Below, piece by piece: positions 1 through 14,088 of a stretch of 64,000 bases of DNA (position 1 is the first letter of the stretch; each line of letters opens with the position of its first letter). Position numbers and translations under genes: made by a program. This DNA comes from Tillus elongatus (Eukaryota > Arthropoda > Insecta > Coleoptera > Cleridae), in contig OZ023270.1 of the NCBI GenBank assembly GCA_964006375.1, positions 56,154,536 to 56,218,535 of the forward strand. Reading direction: 5' to 3'. The notes under the pieces are model-generated. The model did no database searches. It saw only the letters and a list, made by a program, of their open reading frames with translations, and had not been told where the DNA came from.

Positions 1-111
1 CTGCCATATACGAATTGTGTTCAGAGGGTGACTGCTTGTCGTTAATGACATTATATCTTAAATTAGTTAAAAGACTTTGCAAGTGTTCCTTACGCTGGTT
101 TTATTTATGGT

Positions 112-1118
112 TTACTTATTGTCGTAACCGATTTCCTTCAGGGTTTGTAACATTACATCGCTGACCTGTTCAATTATTTTTTCTTCGGACTCTATTAGTT
201 GATCGCGGTAAGGGTTTGGTAAGACTACATGTGAATTTGATTTTTCTGGTGTGGGAGAAGGTGACCGAGAAGCTTTACGTTTTTTGAATGATTGCGAGTG
301 GGTGTATTGAAGTTTTGTCGCTTAGATATGGAATCATAATATTGTTTGGAGGGATCGGAAATGTTGGAGGGTGGAGATGCTAGTTTTAGGAAATTTTCTA
401 AATTATCAAGTAACTGAAACCGATTATAGGTAATGACTTTGGCGTACGAGGGATTATTCTCTATTTTTTCAGTCTCCTTGAAAGAAAGGTTATGTATCGA
501 GATTGGTTTTTTAAATATTTTTTGTTTGTTATATATCGGACATGATCTAGATACGGTTTGATGTCGCTATTTTTACAATATATATACAATATTTTTCTTT
601 GGCACAATTTTGTTCGCTGTGTACTTAGCCACATATTTTACAGGTTTCTTCGGAATTCTTGCAAATTTTGTAAGTATGGCTGCATGAAATTCTTGCACTG
701 CTGGATGGACGTACCGCTCTACTATAAAATTAACGCCATTTATTCTCATTTCCTTAGGGATTGTATCACTTAGAAAAGTTATTATAATGATTTCTCTTTT
801 GACAAGTTTACTTACTCCATTATTATCAGTGATCCTTTTATACATTCGCTTGATCCAACGACTTTTGTAGGACTTTCAATTTTCCATGTCAAATATTCTT
901 CATCACAATAGGTATCTACTTGTCTAACAATATACTTACGCTGGGTCTAATACTTTGGAATGTATGCTAAAAGATCATTGTCTGGGAGTAATTTATTATT
1001 CACCAAGTTATTTGCAGCAGTGTACGAATCCAACAAGATTTTTACCTTGTTATATCCCACTCACTGGATATCTATAATCGATTTTTTGTAGTTGTCGTTC
1101 ACTCTTATGTGATGACCC
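112..1118 (-). pseudogene. LINE (Jockey/I-type) ORF1, gag-like, degenerate
   Basis: Read on the minus strand, this is the nucleic-acid-binding ORF1 protein of a non-LTR retrotransposon. From about 1118 downward the frame gives a Gag-like domain (VKILLDSYTAANNLV, then LLPDNDLLAYIP, then KYIVRQVDTYCDEEYL). It continues through ITFLSDTIP...VERYVHPAVQ into zinc knuckles. The knuckle cysteines are visible only after a frameshift near 665-690 (CKICG, stop, VHSEQNCA). A Lys/Ser/Pro-rich C-terminal tail ends EKIIEQVSDVMLQTLKEIGYDNK at a TAA (112-114). At least two nonsense codons and two or three frameshifts break it. ORF2 would lie beyond the window's left edge, where an open stretch continues to base 1. 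The family call rests on the Gag-plus-CCHC order, from memory of Jockey/I elements. Confidence 0.7.
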
Positions 1119-1145
1119 ACTCGAATGGGAAATAACCTTCCCATA

Positions 1146-1278
1146 TTAGTGAATTTTTATTAAAAAAAATTCACTAATAGAGAGGTATCGATGGTGAGAC
1201 TTTGCAAAAATTCTTTCAAATGAGCGCGAATTAGAACCCCTAGAACCCATATCCGGGGTCAGTTTGAATTTTTATATG

Positions 1279-1343
<65 letters not shown>

Positions 1344-2078
1344 CCGTCTGATAACTCAAAAAATAATTAACCGATTTAGATGAAACTTGGCAAGTGCCTT
1401 TCTTTTATTAATGGCTTGGATGAGTTCGTTGGCCAGGAAAATCGGACGGAGTTTTCCGGGAAAATTTTGAGTTTTCTTTCAAAAAAAAATTTTTTTTCCG
1501 AAAATTTCGATAAAATTTGGTCTACATATTGCTTTGGGAAATACCTAACTATGTGCCAAAATTCAGCTTTCTAGGGTTACAGAAAATTGAGCTATTCAAA
1601 TTTGAAACATGTTTAATTCGTAAGTATGTGGTTGCTGTTGGTTAGTCAATGCTTTTCTTATTGACTCATGAGATTCATTCATCAACCTTCCATTGACTTC
1701 TGCTTCTGCCGCTGTTACAGTCCTTTTATTTAGATCTAGAGTTGTAAGCACTCATGCAAACAGTGTTTTTTAACCACGTGGCTGGGCGACTGACCGAATT
1801 CATTCCCAGTTGCTGTTGATTTACTCATATTCTCTTAATATGTTTGAAGATGTGGTGTCTACTTCATTCCAAGTCACTATTAACCGACTATTTATGAAAT
1901 CAAATAAGTAAATTAAATCGATTGTCATAAAATATGTAGTGTATTAAGACAAGGGAAAAAGAAATAAAACATATATAACTGTGCACATTTTGATTATATT
2001 TTAGGGTGCTTGAGAGAGGTATTGTCACAGCATAATATCTTATTAAAGTTCATTTGTAAATAGGTTTAATTTTTATAT

Positions 2079-2163
<85 letters not shown>

Positions 2164-2611
2164 AACTCAAAAAATAATTAACCGATTTCGATGAAACTTG
2201 GCAAGTGCCTGTCTTTTACTAATGGCTTGGATGAGTTCGTTATCCAGAAAAATCAGACGGGGTTTTCCGGAAAAATTTTGAGTTTTCTTTCGAAAAAATT
2301 TTTTTTCTCCGAAAGTAACAAAGCTATTTCAATGAAATTTACTATATATGTTGCCTCAACCTTACTACGTACCAAAATTCAACTTTCTAAGTTTAGAGAA
2401 AATTGAGTTACTCAAATTTTAAATTTTCTTTCGTAAAAATTTTTTTTCTCCGAAAATTACAAAGTTATTTTAATGAAATTTTGTGGATATCTTGCCTTAG
2501 GAAAAACCTTACTACGTATTGAAATTAAACTCTCTAAGTTTATAGAAAATTGAGTTATTTAAATTTGAAGCATTTAATAAAAATTCACTACCATAACGCA
2601 CTTGCTGCGTC
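1146..2611 (+). mobile_element. (TA)n-centred nonautonomous element, copy A (Helentron-associated-like)
   Basis: It starts with a small hairpin (1146-1177, TTAGTGAATTTT pairing with its complement). A conserved block with TATCCGGGGTCAGTTTGAAT follows, then (TA)n at 1281-1339. The conserved right block begins TAACTCAAAAAATAATTAAC and contains GGATGAGTTCGTTGGCCAGG. A second (TA)n (2082-2160) with the same right block follows. The 3' end is ATAAAAATTCACTACCATAA and then the hairpin ACGCA-cttgc-TGCGT (2597-2611 region). The subterminal inverted repeat is TTAGTGAATTTTTAT at the 5' end against ATAAAAATTCACTA at the 3' end. No transposase is encoded; the short reading frames here are chance. The unrelated stretch 1616-2060 between the two units is probably an internal insertion or the junction of two copies. 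Confidence 0.65.
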
Positions 2612-3303
2612 CCGAGTTTTTTTTTGCTTTTATGTTCGACGGGAACACAATATGGTCCAATGTTAGATGACATATCTGTTTTCAAAGTCAGTATATTAAA
2701 CGGAACCCTTTTCAGAGTAAAAATTATTTAAAGTATTGGTCAAATGGAGTATTTGTAGGATATAATAAATTTATATCTTTATCACTTACCGGTAAGTCAA
2801 TTTCTAATATATGCGGCGCCGCTTCGTGCGTCCGTTACTTACCTACCTTAGCGATATTATTAAATGATATAAATACACTCATATTTCGTTTAATTATTTA
2901 TATTGAAAATATGTGTTACACTGATACACTAAACTGTACCGTCCTTTGTAATATGCTATGTTCTTTATATCAGTCAACTTTTCAACTCACCAGCTCGCTT
3001 TCTTGTTTTCAAGTCCGTTTCAGCTGAAAGTGAATCTCCGCTCTCTATTGATGAATTTTCTTACTGCGCATTTTGTTTGCATTAGATGAGATATTAGGAG
3101 ACTGACTAGCTAGAGAGAGGAATAACAAACAAACTTTCTACGTTTATATTCTTATTTTTATTACTGGACGTCTCTTTAAAAATTCCCTTATACATGTTCC
3201 CACGCAGTTTCGGAACCTTTTTTTATCAATGAGGCTGTGTCAACAGTTAACTATTAAGAACTGGTGGAGCTCGGCTCACATACTTTGCTGTTTTTGTCCT
3301 TAG
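2612..3303. other. Unassigned AT-rich spacer
   Basis: No convincing coding sequence, RNA gene or recognisable repeat is seen here. The sequence lies between the 3' end of the (TA)n element and the truncated 5' end of the next LINE. Confidence 0.5.
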
Positions 3304-5352
3304 ATATATATACCTCATCCTGACCCCTCTGATATCTCACAAAACGTCACCGAAATTATCCAAGCTGGCATGGAATTATTTATCCCAAGTACACAGAAAA
3401 CCTCTTCAGCCACTCAAAAGCCCTGGTTCTCTAAATCCTGTGACAAGGCCAGACTTGCAAAGGTCAAAGCTCACAAAACGCTTCTACACAATCCCAGTCA
3501 AGAAAATCGTCAAGTATTTAACGACGCAAGAAACCGCTATGTCCACATTCTTTCTGAGGCAAAAAACTCGTTTAATAACCACATCAAAAACAAAGTCCTC
3601 TTAAGCTCCAACGGCGGCAAACCCTTCTGGACTCTTGCTAAATCTATCGGGAACAATTTCTGCAAAAGCACGTTCCCACCTCTTGTCTCAGGGGATGAAA
3701 TTGTTTCTACCGCCCTGGGCAAAGCCGAACTTTTTGCTTCGTTGTTCGCCGCCAATTCTACTCTCAACCCACCTCCAAATGTTCAACCACCAACAGTCCC
3801 CAATGTCGCGCATAAAATGACGGATATCATTTTCAAAACTAAAAAGGTACGAAAGATGCTCTCTTCTCTTAATACCAGGAAAGCCTCTGGCCTTGACGAG
3901 ATCCCAGCAATTGTTCTCAAAAAATGCGCACCAGAGCTTGCTCCTGTCCTGACTCGTCTGTTTCAGATATCTTATAATAAAGGCATATTCCCTAGTAACT
4001 GGAAAACTGCTCGAGTACAACCCATCCCCAAGAAAGGATCCAAAGCGCTTCCTAGCAACTACAGGCCTATTTTTCTCCTTTCAGTCGTCTATGAAGTAAT
4101 GGAAAAGTATATAAACACCGAATTACTAAAATTTCTTGAAAAACACAGTCTAATCCACGACAGGCAGTATGGATTCCATCAGCGCAGATCAACTGCCGAC
4201 CTCCTTTCCGTTGTCACCCATTCTTGGAACAAGTCTATGGAACAACACGGTGAATCCCAGATTGTTGCTCTAGACATATCCAAAGCATTCGACCAGGTCT
4301 GGCACGCAGCGCTGCTTAATAAAGCCTATGGCCTACCACCAAAACTTTGTACCTGGACAGCAAATTTCCTCTCCAACAGGTCCATATCTGTTGTTGTGGA
4401 TGGCCATTCCTCTGAACTGTATCCAATTAATGCAGGAGTTCCTCAAGGTTCAGCTTTAGCCCCTACTTTGTTTCTTCTCCACATCAATGACCTCCTCTCT
4501 AGCACATCCAACCCAGTTCACAGCTACGCGGACGACAGCACCCTCTATTCAAATATACAATATTCTAAGCCTGTCTCTTTAGCCCAATTAGATGGGGATC
4601 GCAGACTCATGGAGGGTTCTGTCTCCGTGGATCTCCAAAAAATATTAGACTGGGGAAGTAGAAATCTTGTACAATTCAACCCCACCAAAATTAAGTCTTG
4701 CTTTCTTTCTCACAAGAGATACACCAGCCCTAGACCCATCACAATGAACAACCAAGTTTCTGTGGATCGAAATCTTAATTGGCACCAACATGTCACATCA
4801 ATTGCAGAAGCGGCTGCTAAGAAATTAGGTTTCCTCTTCCGGGCTCGCAAATACTTTTCACCAGCTAATCTCTATACCTTATATACTTCACAAATAAGGC
4901 CAAACCTCGAATACTGTTCCCACATCTGAGGTGCCGCTGCCGCTTCTACACTCGCTATCCTGGACTCCATTCAAAAGAGAGCTATACGTCTCATCGGTGA
5001 CCCTACCCTCACCCAAAGGCTGCCATCCCTTGCCCACCGACGTGCCGTTGGTGACCTCTCTCTCTTTTATAGATATCTGCACGGGCACTGCTCAGAGGAG
5101 CTTTCCTCCATAGTTCCCCCACCTGCTGCCCCCAACAGATCTACCAGGGGAACAGAGCGTATGCACCCTTTTACTGTCCAGGTCACCAGACTTAGAACAT
5201 CTTGTAATGCCCGCTCTTTTGTCCCGAGGACTTCCAAGTTGTGGAATTCCTTGCCGGCACATGTTTTTCCTTCTCCTCCGAACCTCCAAACCTTCAAGTC
5301 CAGAATTAACAAGCTGCCTCTTTCCTCCTTGTCAACACCCACGGTACGATAG
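3304..5352 (+). pseudogene. Non-LTR retrotransposon reverse transcriptase, 5'-truncated, one nonsense codon
   Basis: The frame is open from 3304 (IYIPHPDPSDISQNV; first Met at 3370) to a TAG at 5350-5352, except for one internal TGA at 4927-4929. That TGA sits where a Trp is expected (EYCSHI, stop, GAAAASTLAILDSIQKRAI). RT motifs follow the usual order: ASGLDEIPAIVLKKCAPELA; YRPIFLLSVVYEVMEK; palm motif A VALDISKAFDQVWH; motif B GVPQGSALAPTLFLLHINDL; catalytic YADD at 4525-4536; and the C-terminal domain ending RTSKLWNSLPAHVFPSPPNL. The endonuclease part is missing, as expected for 5' truncation by incomplete reverse transcription. The C-terminal style suggests the CR1/L2/Rex range of LINEs, but I am unsure of the clade. 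The 3' UTR is only about 27 bp before Penelope sequence begins. This is one of the least decayed LINEs here. Confidence 0.9.
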
Positions 5353-5379
5353 TATTTAGGCTGTAAGCCCTCATGGTGT

Positions 5380-5495
5380 GTGGCTTTTTCCTTACAAGTA
5401 AGTCGTAAAGATTGTAATCTTAAATACGTTGGGCAAACTAAAAGAACCATTAAAACCAGATTTAAGGAGCATCTGACACAGCTGAGATAGTGTAC

Positions 5496-5499
<4 letters not shown>
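5380..5499 (+). pseudogene. Penelope-like GIY-YIG fragment, left 120-bp copy
   Basis: The sequence encodes CKDCNLKYVGQTKRTIKTRF and KEHLTQLR before a stop. This matches the start of the GIY-YIG endonuclease domain of the better preserved Penelope-like element at 48.6-51.9 kb. The same 120 bp recurs at 7590-7709 with four substitutions and no gap, on the far side of a LINE insertion. The first ~15 bp (GTGGCTTTTTCCTTAC) may be LINE 3' tail rather than Penelope sequence. Confidence 0.75.

Positions 5500-5577
<78 letters not shown>
5498..5577. repeat. (TAA)n tract, 3' tail of minus-strand LINE
   Basis: About 80 bp of uninterrupted TAA/AAT repeat. On the minus strand it follows AATAAA, so it is best read as the microsatellite-like 3' tail of the LINE occupying 5578-7589. 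An equivalent tail is present at 10711-10782. Confidence 0.8.
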
Positions 5578-5580
<3 letters not shown>

Positions 5581-5797
5581 TTATTGTTCAATCGATACAG
5601 AAAACATGAATGAAGGTGTGGTGTTTTCCAACAATAATTTAAACTTAAATATAAAATCCAAATAATAACTAAACTAAATGTCAACACAGTCACATATGGG
5701 TAAGTCTAATAAAACTAGATATTAACACGATTGCGAATATAGAGATGTCCTTCAAAATTCAATGGCTATCAGGAACAAAACAAAAACAGCAGGGGTT

Positions 5798-7570
5798 TTA
5801 CTCATTCAATATAAACGATCTTATTAACATTGCATTCTTTAAAAAGTTATACAAAACTTTAACGTGCTTCCCGTCCAACTCCCTTAATACTAAGTGTATG
5901 TCTCTATCCAGGTGGCGACTCTCAAGGTCTTTTGTAATTGGCCGGTACATGGGGCATTCAATAATTATATGTTTTAGATCTTCATTTTCATTTAAGTTAC
6001 AAATAGTACATTTTTCTTCTAGGTTGTTTAATCGGTATTTGATAGTCCCGAAAATCAGAACCACCTCCCTGCTTGCTGTACGCAGTTGGAGCATAAACCT
6101 TTGTAAATACAAAGGGAGTAATACCAATCCAGTGCTGTCTCCCAACAGGAATTTGTACTGGGGATAGTTAACAGAAAGCAATGAGCAGTTCTCATCCAAT
6201 GTTTGACTATGATTTGTGTAAATGCCAAGTATAGTTGTTATGTCATTCTTGCGCAAATTGGCTAAGATGTCCGTGCCCTCCACTCCGATCCCCGCTAGTA
6301 TGCCCTTTAGCTGACTAAAACAATTAAGAATGACTATATTTGTGGCTGAGGAATCCAAATATTTCAGTTGTTCCAAATCAACCGCAGGATACCTGTCCCT
6401 CTGCATGCTATTCAGGTTTAAGAGTAGATGTAGCGCCGCTCTCAGCACATAATATCCGAGCCTAGGTATGTTAAATTCAAGATACAGTATGTAACCGGGC
6501 GTGTTCCTGGGGAGAAAATTTTGACCTTTTAAGAATCTGCTCTGTATAACCTCCACATTCTCAGTGTATCTGAGCCCCCAAATACCAGCTGCATAACTCA
6601 AGGCCGGCACTACAACTGAGGTAAACAACTTAAGACTTGTTGTCCATCCGGCATTACATGCCCTTGTAAGCGCGTGCCTAACAGCTCCCAGACTGATGTT
6701 TGCCTCACTCACTCTCCCCTTACATGCTTCGTCATATATACCGTTAAATTTGAAAGGAATCCCCAGATAGGTATACTCGTTCACAATGTCCAGGATTTGT
6801 CTATTATAGTAAAATTTATGTCTAGCAACAGCAGGACCTTTCCTAAAAATTACGATCTTTGTTTTGGTTATGTTCAGTTCCAGTCCTGACATTGTGCTGT
6901 ACTCATGTAATATGTCTATGTTCCTCTGCAAATTAATGGGTGAATCAGACAAGATAACGAAATCATCTGCGTGCATCAACATAGTTATCTGCACACAGCT
7001 ATTTAACGGTAAGCCATTGGCATTTCTTTCTGCGAAAAAGGACGGCATATCTGCAATGAACAGAGAAAACAGCAGCGGGCTCAAACAATCTCCCTGTAGT
7101 ATGCCCCTTGTTATAAATACACACTCAATCTGCTTTTATGGTTTCTCGACAATTATAACTGCTTTATCGTACATGTCTCATATCAGTCGTATGAGCTTTG
7201 CGCTCACTCCTGCCCTGTACAATTTCAACCACAGTACCGTTCTCTCAATACTGTCAAAAGCCTTTTTATAGTCCACAAAAACAGCATATGCTTTTCTACT
7301 CCTTAATCTAATATTGGAACTAATTACAGCGTTCAAAACAAATATATTATCTTCACAGCTTCTTCCCTGTCTAAATCCAGCTTGGCATTCTGGCAAAATT
7401 TCATGCTGTTCTGTAAATTCGCTGATCCGGTTGTGCAGTATTTGAGTAAACAATTTCACAATATGATTTATAGTGCTGTGAATCGGTAAGATTCTGGCAA
7501 GCTTTTATCGCCCCCTTTATAAATATGACAAAACTTTGTCCTCATCCACTCGACTGGAACTTTTTCTATC
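5798..7570 (-). pseudogene. LINE reverse transcriptase with C-terminal CCHC knuckle, frameshifted
   Basis: Reading down from 7570 gives VPVEWMRTKFCHIYKGGDKS and LPESYR (RT fingers). A frameshift near 7460 leads to VKLFTQILHNRISEF, QAGFRQGRSCEDNIF and palm motif A VFVDYKKAFDSIERTVLWLK. A stop lies between 7084 and 7178. The next open segment starts LSPLLFSLFIADMP, has the catalytic box in MHADDFVIL (HADD in place of YADD), then a thumb region ELNITKTKIVIF and NEYTYLGIPF. A C-terminal zinc knuckle CTICNLNENEDLKHIIIEC precedes the end FLKNAMLIRSFILNE. The CCHC after the RT fits I/R1/Jockey-type LINEs. The same C-terminal design recurs in the LINE at 32.8-34.6 kb. N-terminal endonuclease is absent. 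Confidence 0.85.
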
Positions 7571-7589
7571 TCATATACCTGAAATTTCA

Positions 7590-7765
7590 GTGGCTTTTTC
7601 CTTACAAGTAAGTTGTAAAGATTGTAATCTTAAATACGTTGGGCAAACTAAAAGAACCATTAAAATCAGATTTAAGCAGCATCTGACACAGCTGAGATAC
7701 TGTACTATAGACACGTCATGCGTGATCCAGCATATTTGGGATGATAGTCACCACATAGAGAGTAT
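7590..7765 (+). pseudogene. Penelope-like GIY-YIG fragment, right copy
   Basis: This encodes CKDCNLKYVGQTKRTIKIRF, KQHLTQLRYCTIDTSCVIQH and IWDDSHHIESIY. It aligns with the GIY-YIG region KDCNLKYVGQTKRSMGIRFK...RHIWDNNHHVDKDNLK of the element at 48.6-51.9 kb. It continues where the left copy (5380-5499) stops, so the two are one fragment separated by the LINE. It dissolves into unrelated sequence after about 7765. Confidence 0.75.
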
Positions 7766-9222
7766 TTATATACCAACCCCAATTTTACAGCAGCAAAATT
7801 GCTTAAAATAGCATGAGAACAAGCGTATAATTAACCAAAGAAAAGTTCAAAATAGGCATAAACGCATGACTTATTGGAAGAGAACCACTTTTTTGCAATG
7901 TTTTGCTGACTGCCAAATTAAGATTTGAAAACTGAAAATGACGAGCCTGTAGGCTTGAACATGCAGCCGCATTGATATCCCAAAAGTTTTGTTTTGTATA
8001 CATGTATTGTATTGTTACGTTCTACGGGGTTCTGGATTTGTTTACTAACAAAACACAGCTTTTTAAACTACTAATTTATTATTACCAACTATTTTCCAAC
8101 ACCAGTGTCAACTAAAATATTTCTCCTCTCTATTATTAAATGTCCATAGAACTATATTCCACTATCGCCTTCTATGATCGCTTCCTATGGACCAACACTC
8201 ACTGTTAACTCGCTTTATACTCTATGATCGCTTTCACACCACCTTATTCAATACTGAACTAACTTACTCTGCGCACCGCTCGTCTATTTATACTGTCTAT
8301 AGAGATTCTAGACGTTCTACACTATTCTACACTACTCTACACCTGTCACTTCTGGTCTATTCTAGAAATGTCATTCCAGAGTGTTCGCTGTGACACTATC
8401 TTATTTCCACGAGTATGGCCGATACCGACTCCAGGGAGCAGTTTCACCACACCAATTTTTTTATGGATACATATTTATACAGGAATTGTTTGGTCAAATC
8501 GATTTTAGTTCACGACTTCTCGACAAATATCGCTAGTGAACATTTTTCCGTATTTTTCACAGTTCTGAATAAAGGCAATACAATGTAGCTATTTAAGATT
8601 CTACATGGTCTTGTAACCATTTCTAAGAAACAAAAAAAAAAACAACAGAAAAAGTACATAAGACACGAATTCCACAACAGCTTTATTTGAGTGATTCAGA
8701 TTTTTTCTTTAAATTAAGCAGATGTTTTATTTAAGTAACATCGTTTTCAGTATTAAATATGTGGAACACAGATATAAATAGGGGAAGCAAAAAATGTATA
8801 TGAAATGAACTTGATATAGACCTCATCTTTTTCGTACCAGTTTTACTTCATTCAGTTTTCATAGCATGTCTATATGAAAATTGTGGGTGGACTCAGCTGT
8901 AAGAAAGTAGCATCGTTTTCTTTTTCTTTTTCTTATCTGGTTCTTGTACGCCTTTCTTAGTTACGAGGATGCTTTAAAAGGTAATTGCATTTAATCTTTA
9001 TGTTGTTTTAATATCGTGGAAATATATTTTACGTAATGCTAATAAATTATGATTTAGATTGTATCCGCTTTTGATATAGTAGTGAGCATAATTTTCGTCT
9101 CAGTGCTCGGTGTATATTTTCAATACAGATTTGTATGTCAAGCAAATAATTTCACTTTAATTTGTTTAATTGATTTAAAAATCTTGTTCACATTTATCAA
9201 TGTCACTTATTTAATATGTACA
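7766..9222. other. Unassigned spacer
   Basis: No coding sequence or RNA gene is supported. The stretch 8010-8450 is locally C/T-rich and has repeated phrases such as CTCTATGATCGC, TCTATGATCGC and TTCTACACTA. It may belong to an unrecognised element. Confidence 0.4.
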
Positions 9223-9262
9223 CTTTGAGAAACCCAAATCACCACAACACTTATTTCAAAGA

Positions 9263-9303
9263 CCTTACGATCGTTTCGTTGACAAAGTAAACATCTTCAG
9301 AGG
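9263..9303 (-). ncRNA. Hammerhead-ribozyme-like motif in Penelope pLTR
   Basis: On the minus strand the segment has the box CTGAAGA, a stem-loop with one mismatch (GTTTAC/GTCAAC), the box GAAAC, the loop GATC and a GTA site. Flanking CCT and AGG can form helix I. One unpaired base sits after the first box, so activity is uncertain. Confidence 0.4.
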
Positions 9304-9888
9304 AAGATAAATTCTAACCTGAACAACTAGCTACATGTATTTATGTCGCGTCAAGGTAAACGAACTAGTCCGAAGTAAAATTGTCGTCCAGGAGCGATCG
9401 TTTGTTTATTGTGTGATGTGACTACTAGGTCGAAAACCTGCTTTTAATCTTCTGGTCGGCATATTTATGAGCCCTTATTTAATATACGGATAATAGCTGT
9501 AAAGAAACACGAGTTATTTAAAGAATCTGCACGTTCCCTTTCGATCTAGAAATTTACTATGTGGATATTGGATCACGCCGACAAACATCTGACTAGATAA
9601 ACAACATCAACTCGGCTCATCTTTTTTAAATAGAAAAACTAATACCGGGTGTTTGGCTCAACATGTTAACACTCAAACAAAAGATAAATAATTCAACTAA
9701 AATACTACATACAAACTGTATTTATATTGATGCTAATTGTTCGTGATAGTATTTATATTAAATTCATAGATACAAGCAAAACAAACAAATATTTAAGTCG
9801 AGACAAACGTATAGGTTAGTATATGCATAAACCGGTCGAGTTATTGACAATTTATTATTCTACAGACGAATTCGGAGTGTTTAAGCGT

Positions 9889-10459
<571 letters not shown>

Positions 10460-10490
10460 GGAGCTAGTTGTTTAGGTTACAATTTATCTT

Positions 10491-10531
10491 CCTCTGAAGA
10501 TGTTGACTTTGTCAACGAAACGATCGTAATG
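10491..10531 (+). ncRNA. Hammerhead-ribozyme-like motif in Penelope pLTR
   Basis: The order is CCT, CTGAAGA, T, then stem GTTGAC-ttt-GTCAAC (6 bp, perfect), GAAAC, GATC and GTA. The core boxes and helix II fit a hammerhead. Helix I is weak and one base is unpaired after the first box. Confidence 0.45.
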
Positions 10532-10710
10532 TCTCTGAAATAAGTGTTGTGGTGATTTGGGTTTCTCAAAGTGTACTTATTGGTGCTCATCACAGGTTCC
10601 AGTTTTCACATAGTGTCACTTATTTGAAAAATATATTATATGAACTAATAAAGTATGGCGGTGAATGAAGAAATTTACAAATTGGTAGTAAAGATATGGA
10701 GGAATGAAGA

Positions 10711-10782
<72 letters not shown>

Positions 10783-11333
10783 TTATTGTTTCATAATAAA
10801 CAAATACAGAAAGAAAGTTCGAAGATATGAACACAGTAGACTTAACAATGATAACATAGCTTTGATAAATAGGAATTGTCATGACATAATATATATGATA
10901 CATTAATTTATGATTTAACACATCTACGCTACCCGACGGCTAAGTACAATATTAATTCATGTTAAATGTTATAGAAAATAAAGAGTACGGTAAATCCGTA
11001 AGGGGTTTGTTTGTATTTAAGAAGGCGATCAGGTGAGTAGTCTATTTATTATGCGTTTCTAAGAAAGTAATATACCATAACAAGGTACGTCTATGGGCAC
11101 GTAAGTTATCTTTTTGTTTAAAATCTGAGAATACGTAAGTAAATATACCCACAGAAAGAGATGGGAATTTGCGTTACACCCTTGAGAGCCCAGGTTTTAG
11201 TGTATTAAAGGCCAATGTCATGGAAAGTTTCATATTTTGTCACGTTCGGCTTTCAAGTGGAGTCATTTACAATGTCACAAGGTTTAAGTAGTTTATGACC
11301 TAGATATAAGGCGGTGTGGTCTAAGTGCAATTC

Positions 11334-13637
<2,304 letters not shown>

Positions 13638-13662
13638 GAATGCAAAAACTACAGGAGGATAA

Positions 13663-14087
13663 TCTTATTAAACGTTGCTTATAAAGTATTGACAACAATT
13701 ATCCAGAAGCGACTAACAGACAAAATCACTAACGTTACAGGCGATTTTCAGTGTGGATTTATGAAAGGGAAGTCAACGACAGACGCCGTACATACAGTGA
13801 AACAAACACTGAAAAAAATACCAATAGAAATGGTATTCGTAGACTTCTAGAAAGCAGTTGACACTATCAACAGAAGGCAACTACTGAAGGAAATGGAAGA
13901 AATGAAGATAGCAAATAAATTAAGAAGACTGGTACAAATGACAATGAAAAGAACCGTAAATAGCGTTAAAACTCAAAGTGGAGAAACAAAGAAATTTGAA
14001 ACAAACAGGGGTATACGGCAAGGAGACCCACTATCAGCTAGGTTATTTATTATTGCTCTGGAATACACACTCTTAAGGATGGACAAA
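13663..14087 (+). pseudogene. LINE reverse transcriptase fragment (fingers to motif B)
   Basis: The frame reads LLNVAYKVLTTIIQKRLTDK, then GDFQCGFMKGKSTTDAVHTV, palm motif A EMVFVDF, stop, KAVDTINRRQLLKEMEE, and motif B GIRQGDPLSARLFIIALEYT. One nonsense codon (TAG) replaces the residue after VDF. The fragment stops before the YADD box, where sequence of a different LINE begins at about 14089. Both ends are truncated by neighbouring LINE sequence. Confidence 0.8.
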
Positions 14088-14088
14088 A

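Larger units (their letters stand above)
5498..7589 (-). mobile_element. LINE inserted in Penelope sequence, flanked by 120-bp direct repeats
   Basis: This minus-strand, 5'-truncated LINE has a (TTA)n tail at its 3' end (5498-5577). It sits precisely between two 120-bp direct copies of a Penelope fragment (5380-5499 and 7590-7709). The layout looks like an insertion with an unusually long target-site duplication. A local duplication of the Penelope fragment before insertion cannot be excluded. The coding part is annotated separately. Confidence 0.75.

Noticed and set aside
1281..2611. CRISPR-like or satellite array
   Set aside because: The repeated blocks are two flanks of a (TA)n tract, dispersed and in both orientations. 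There are no regular spacers, and the context is a eukaryotic genome.
5067..5693. 208-codon minus-strand open frame across the (TAA)n tract and the LINE
   Set aside because: It is the antisense of the plus-strand LINE C-terminus joined through poly-Ile from the TAA repeat. No domain is present.
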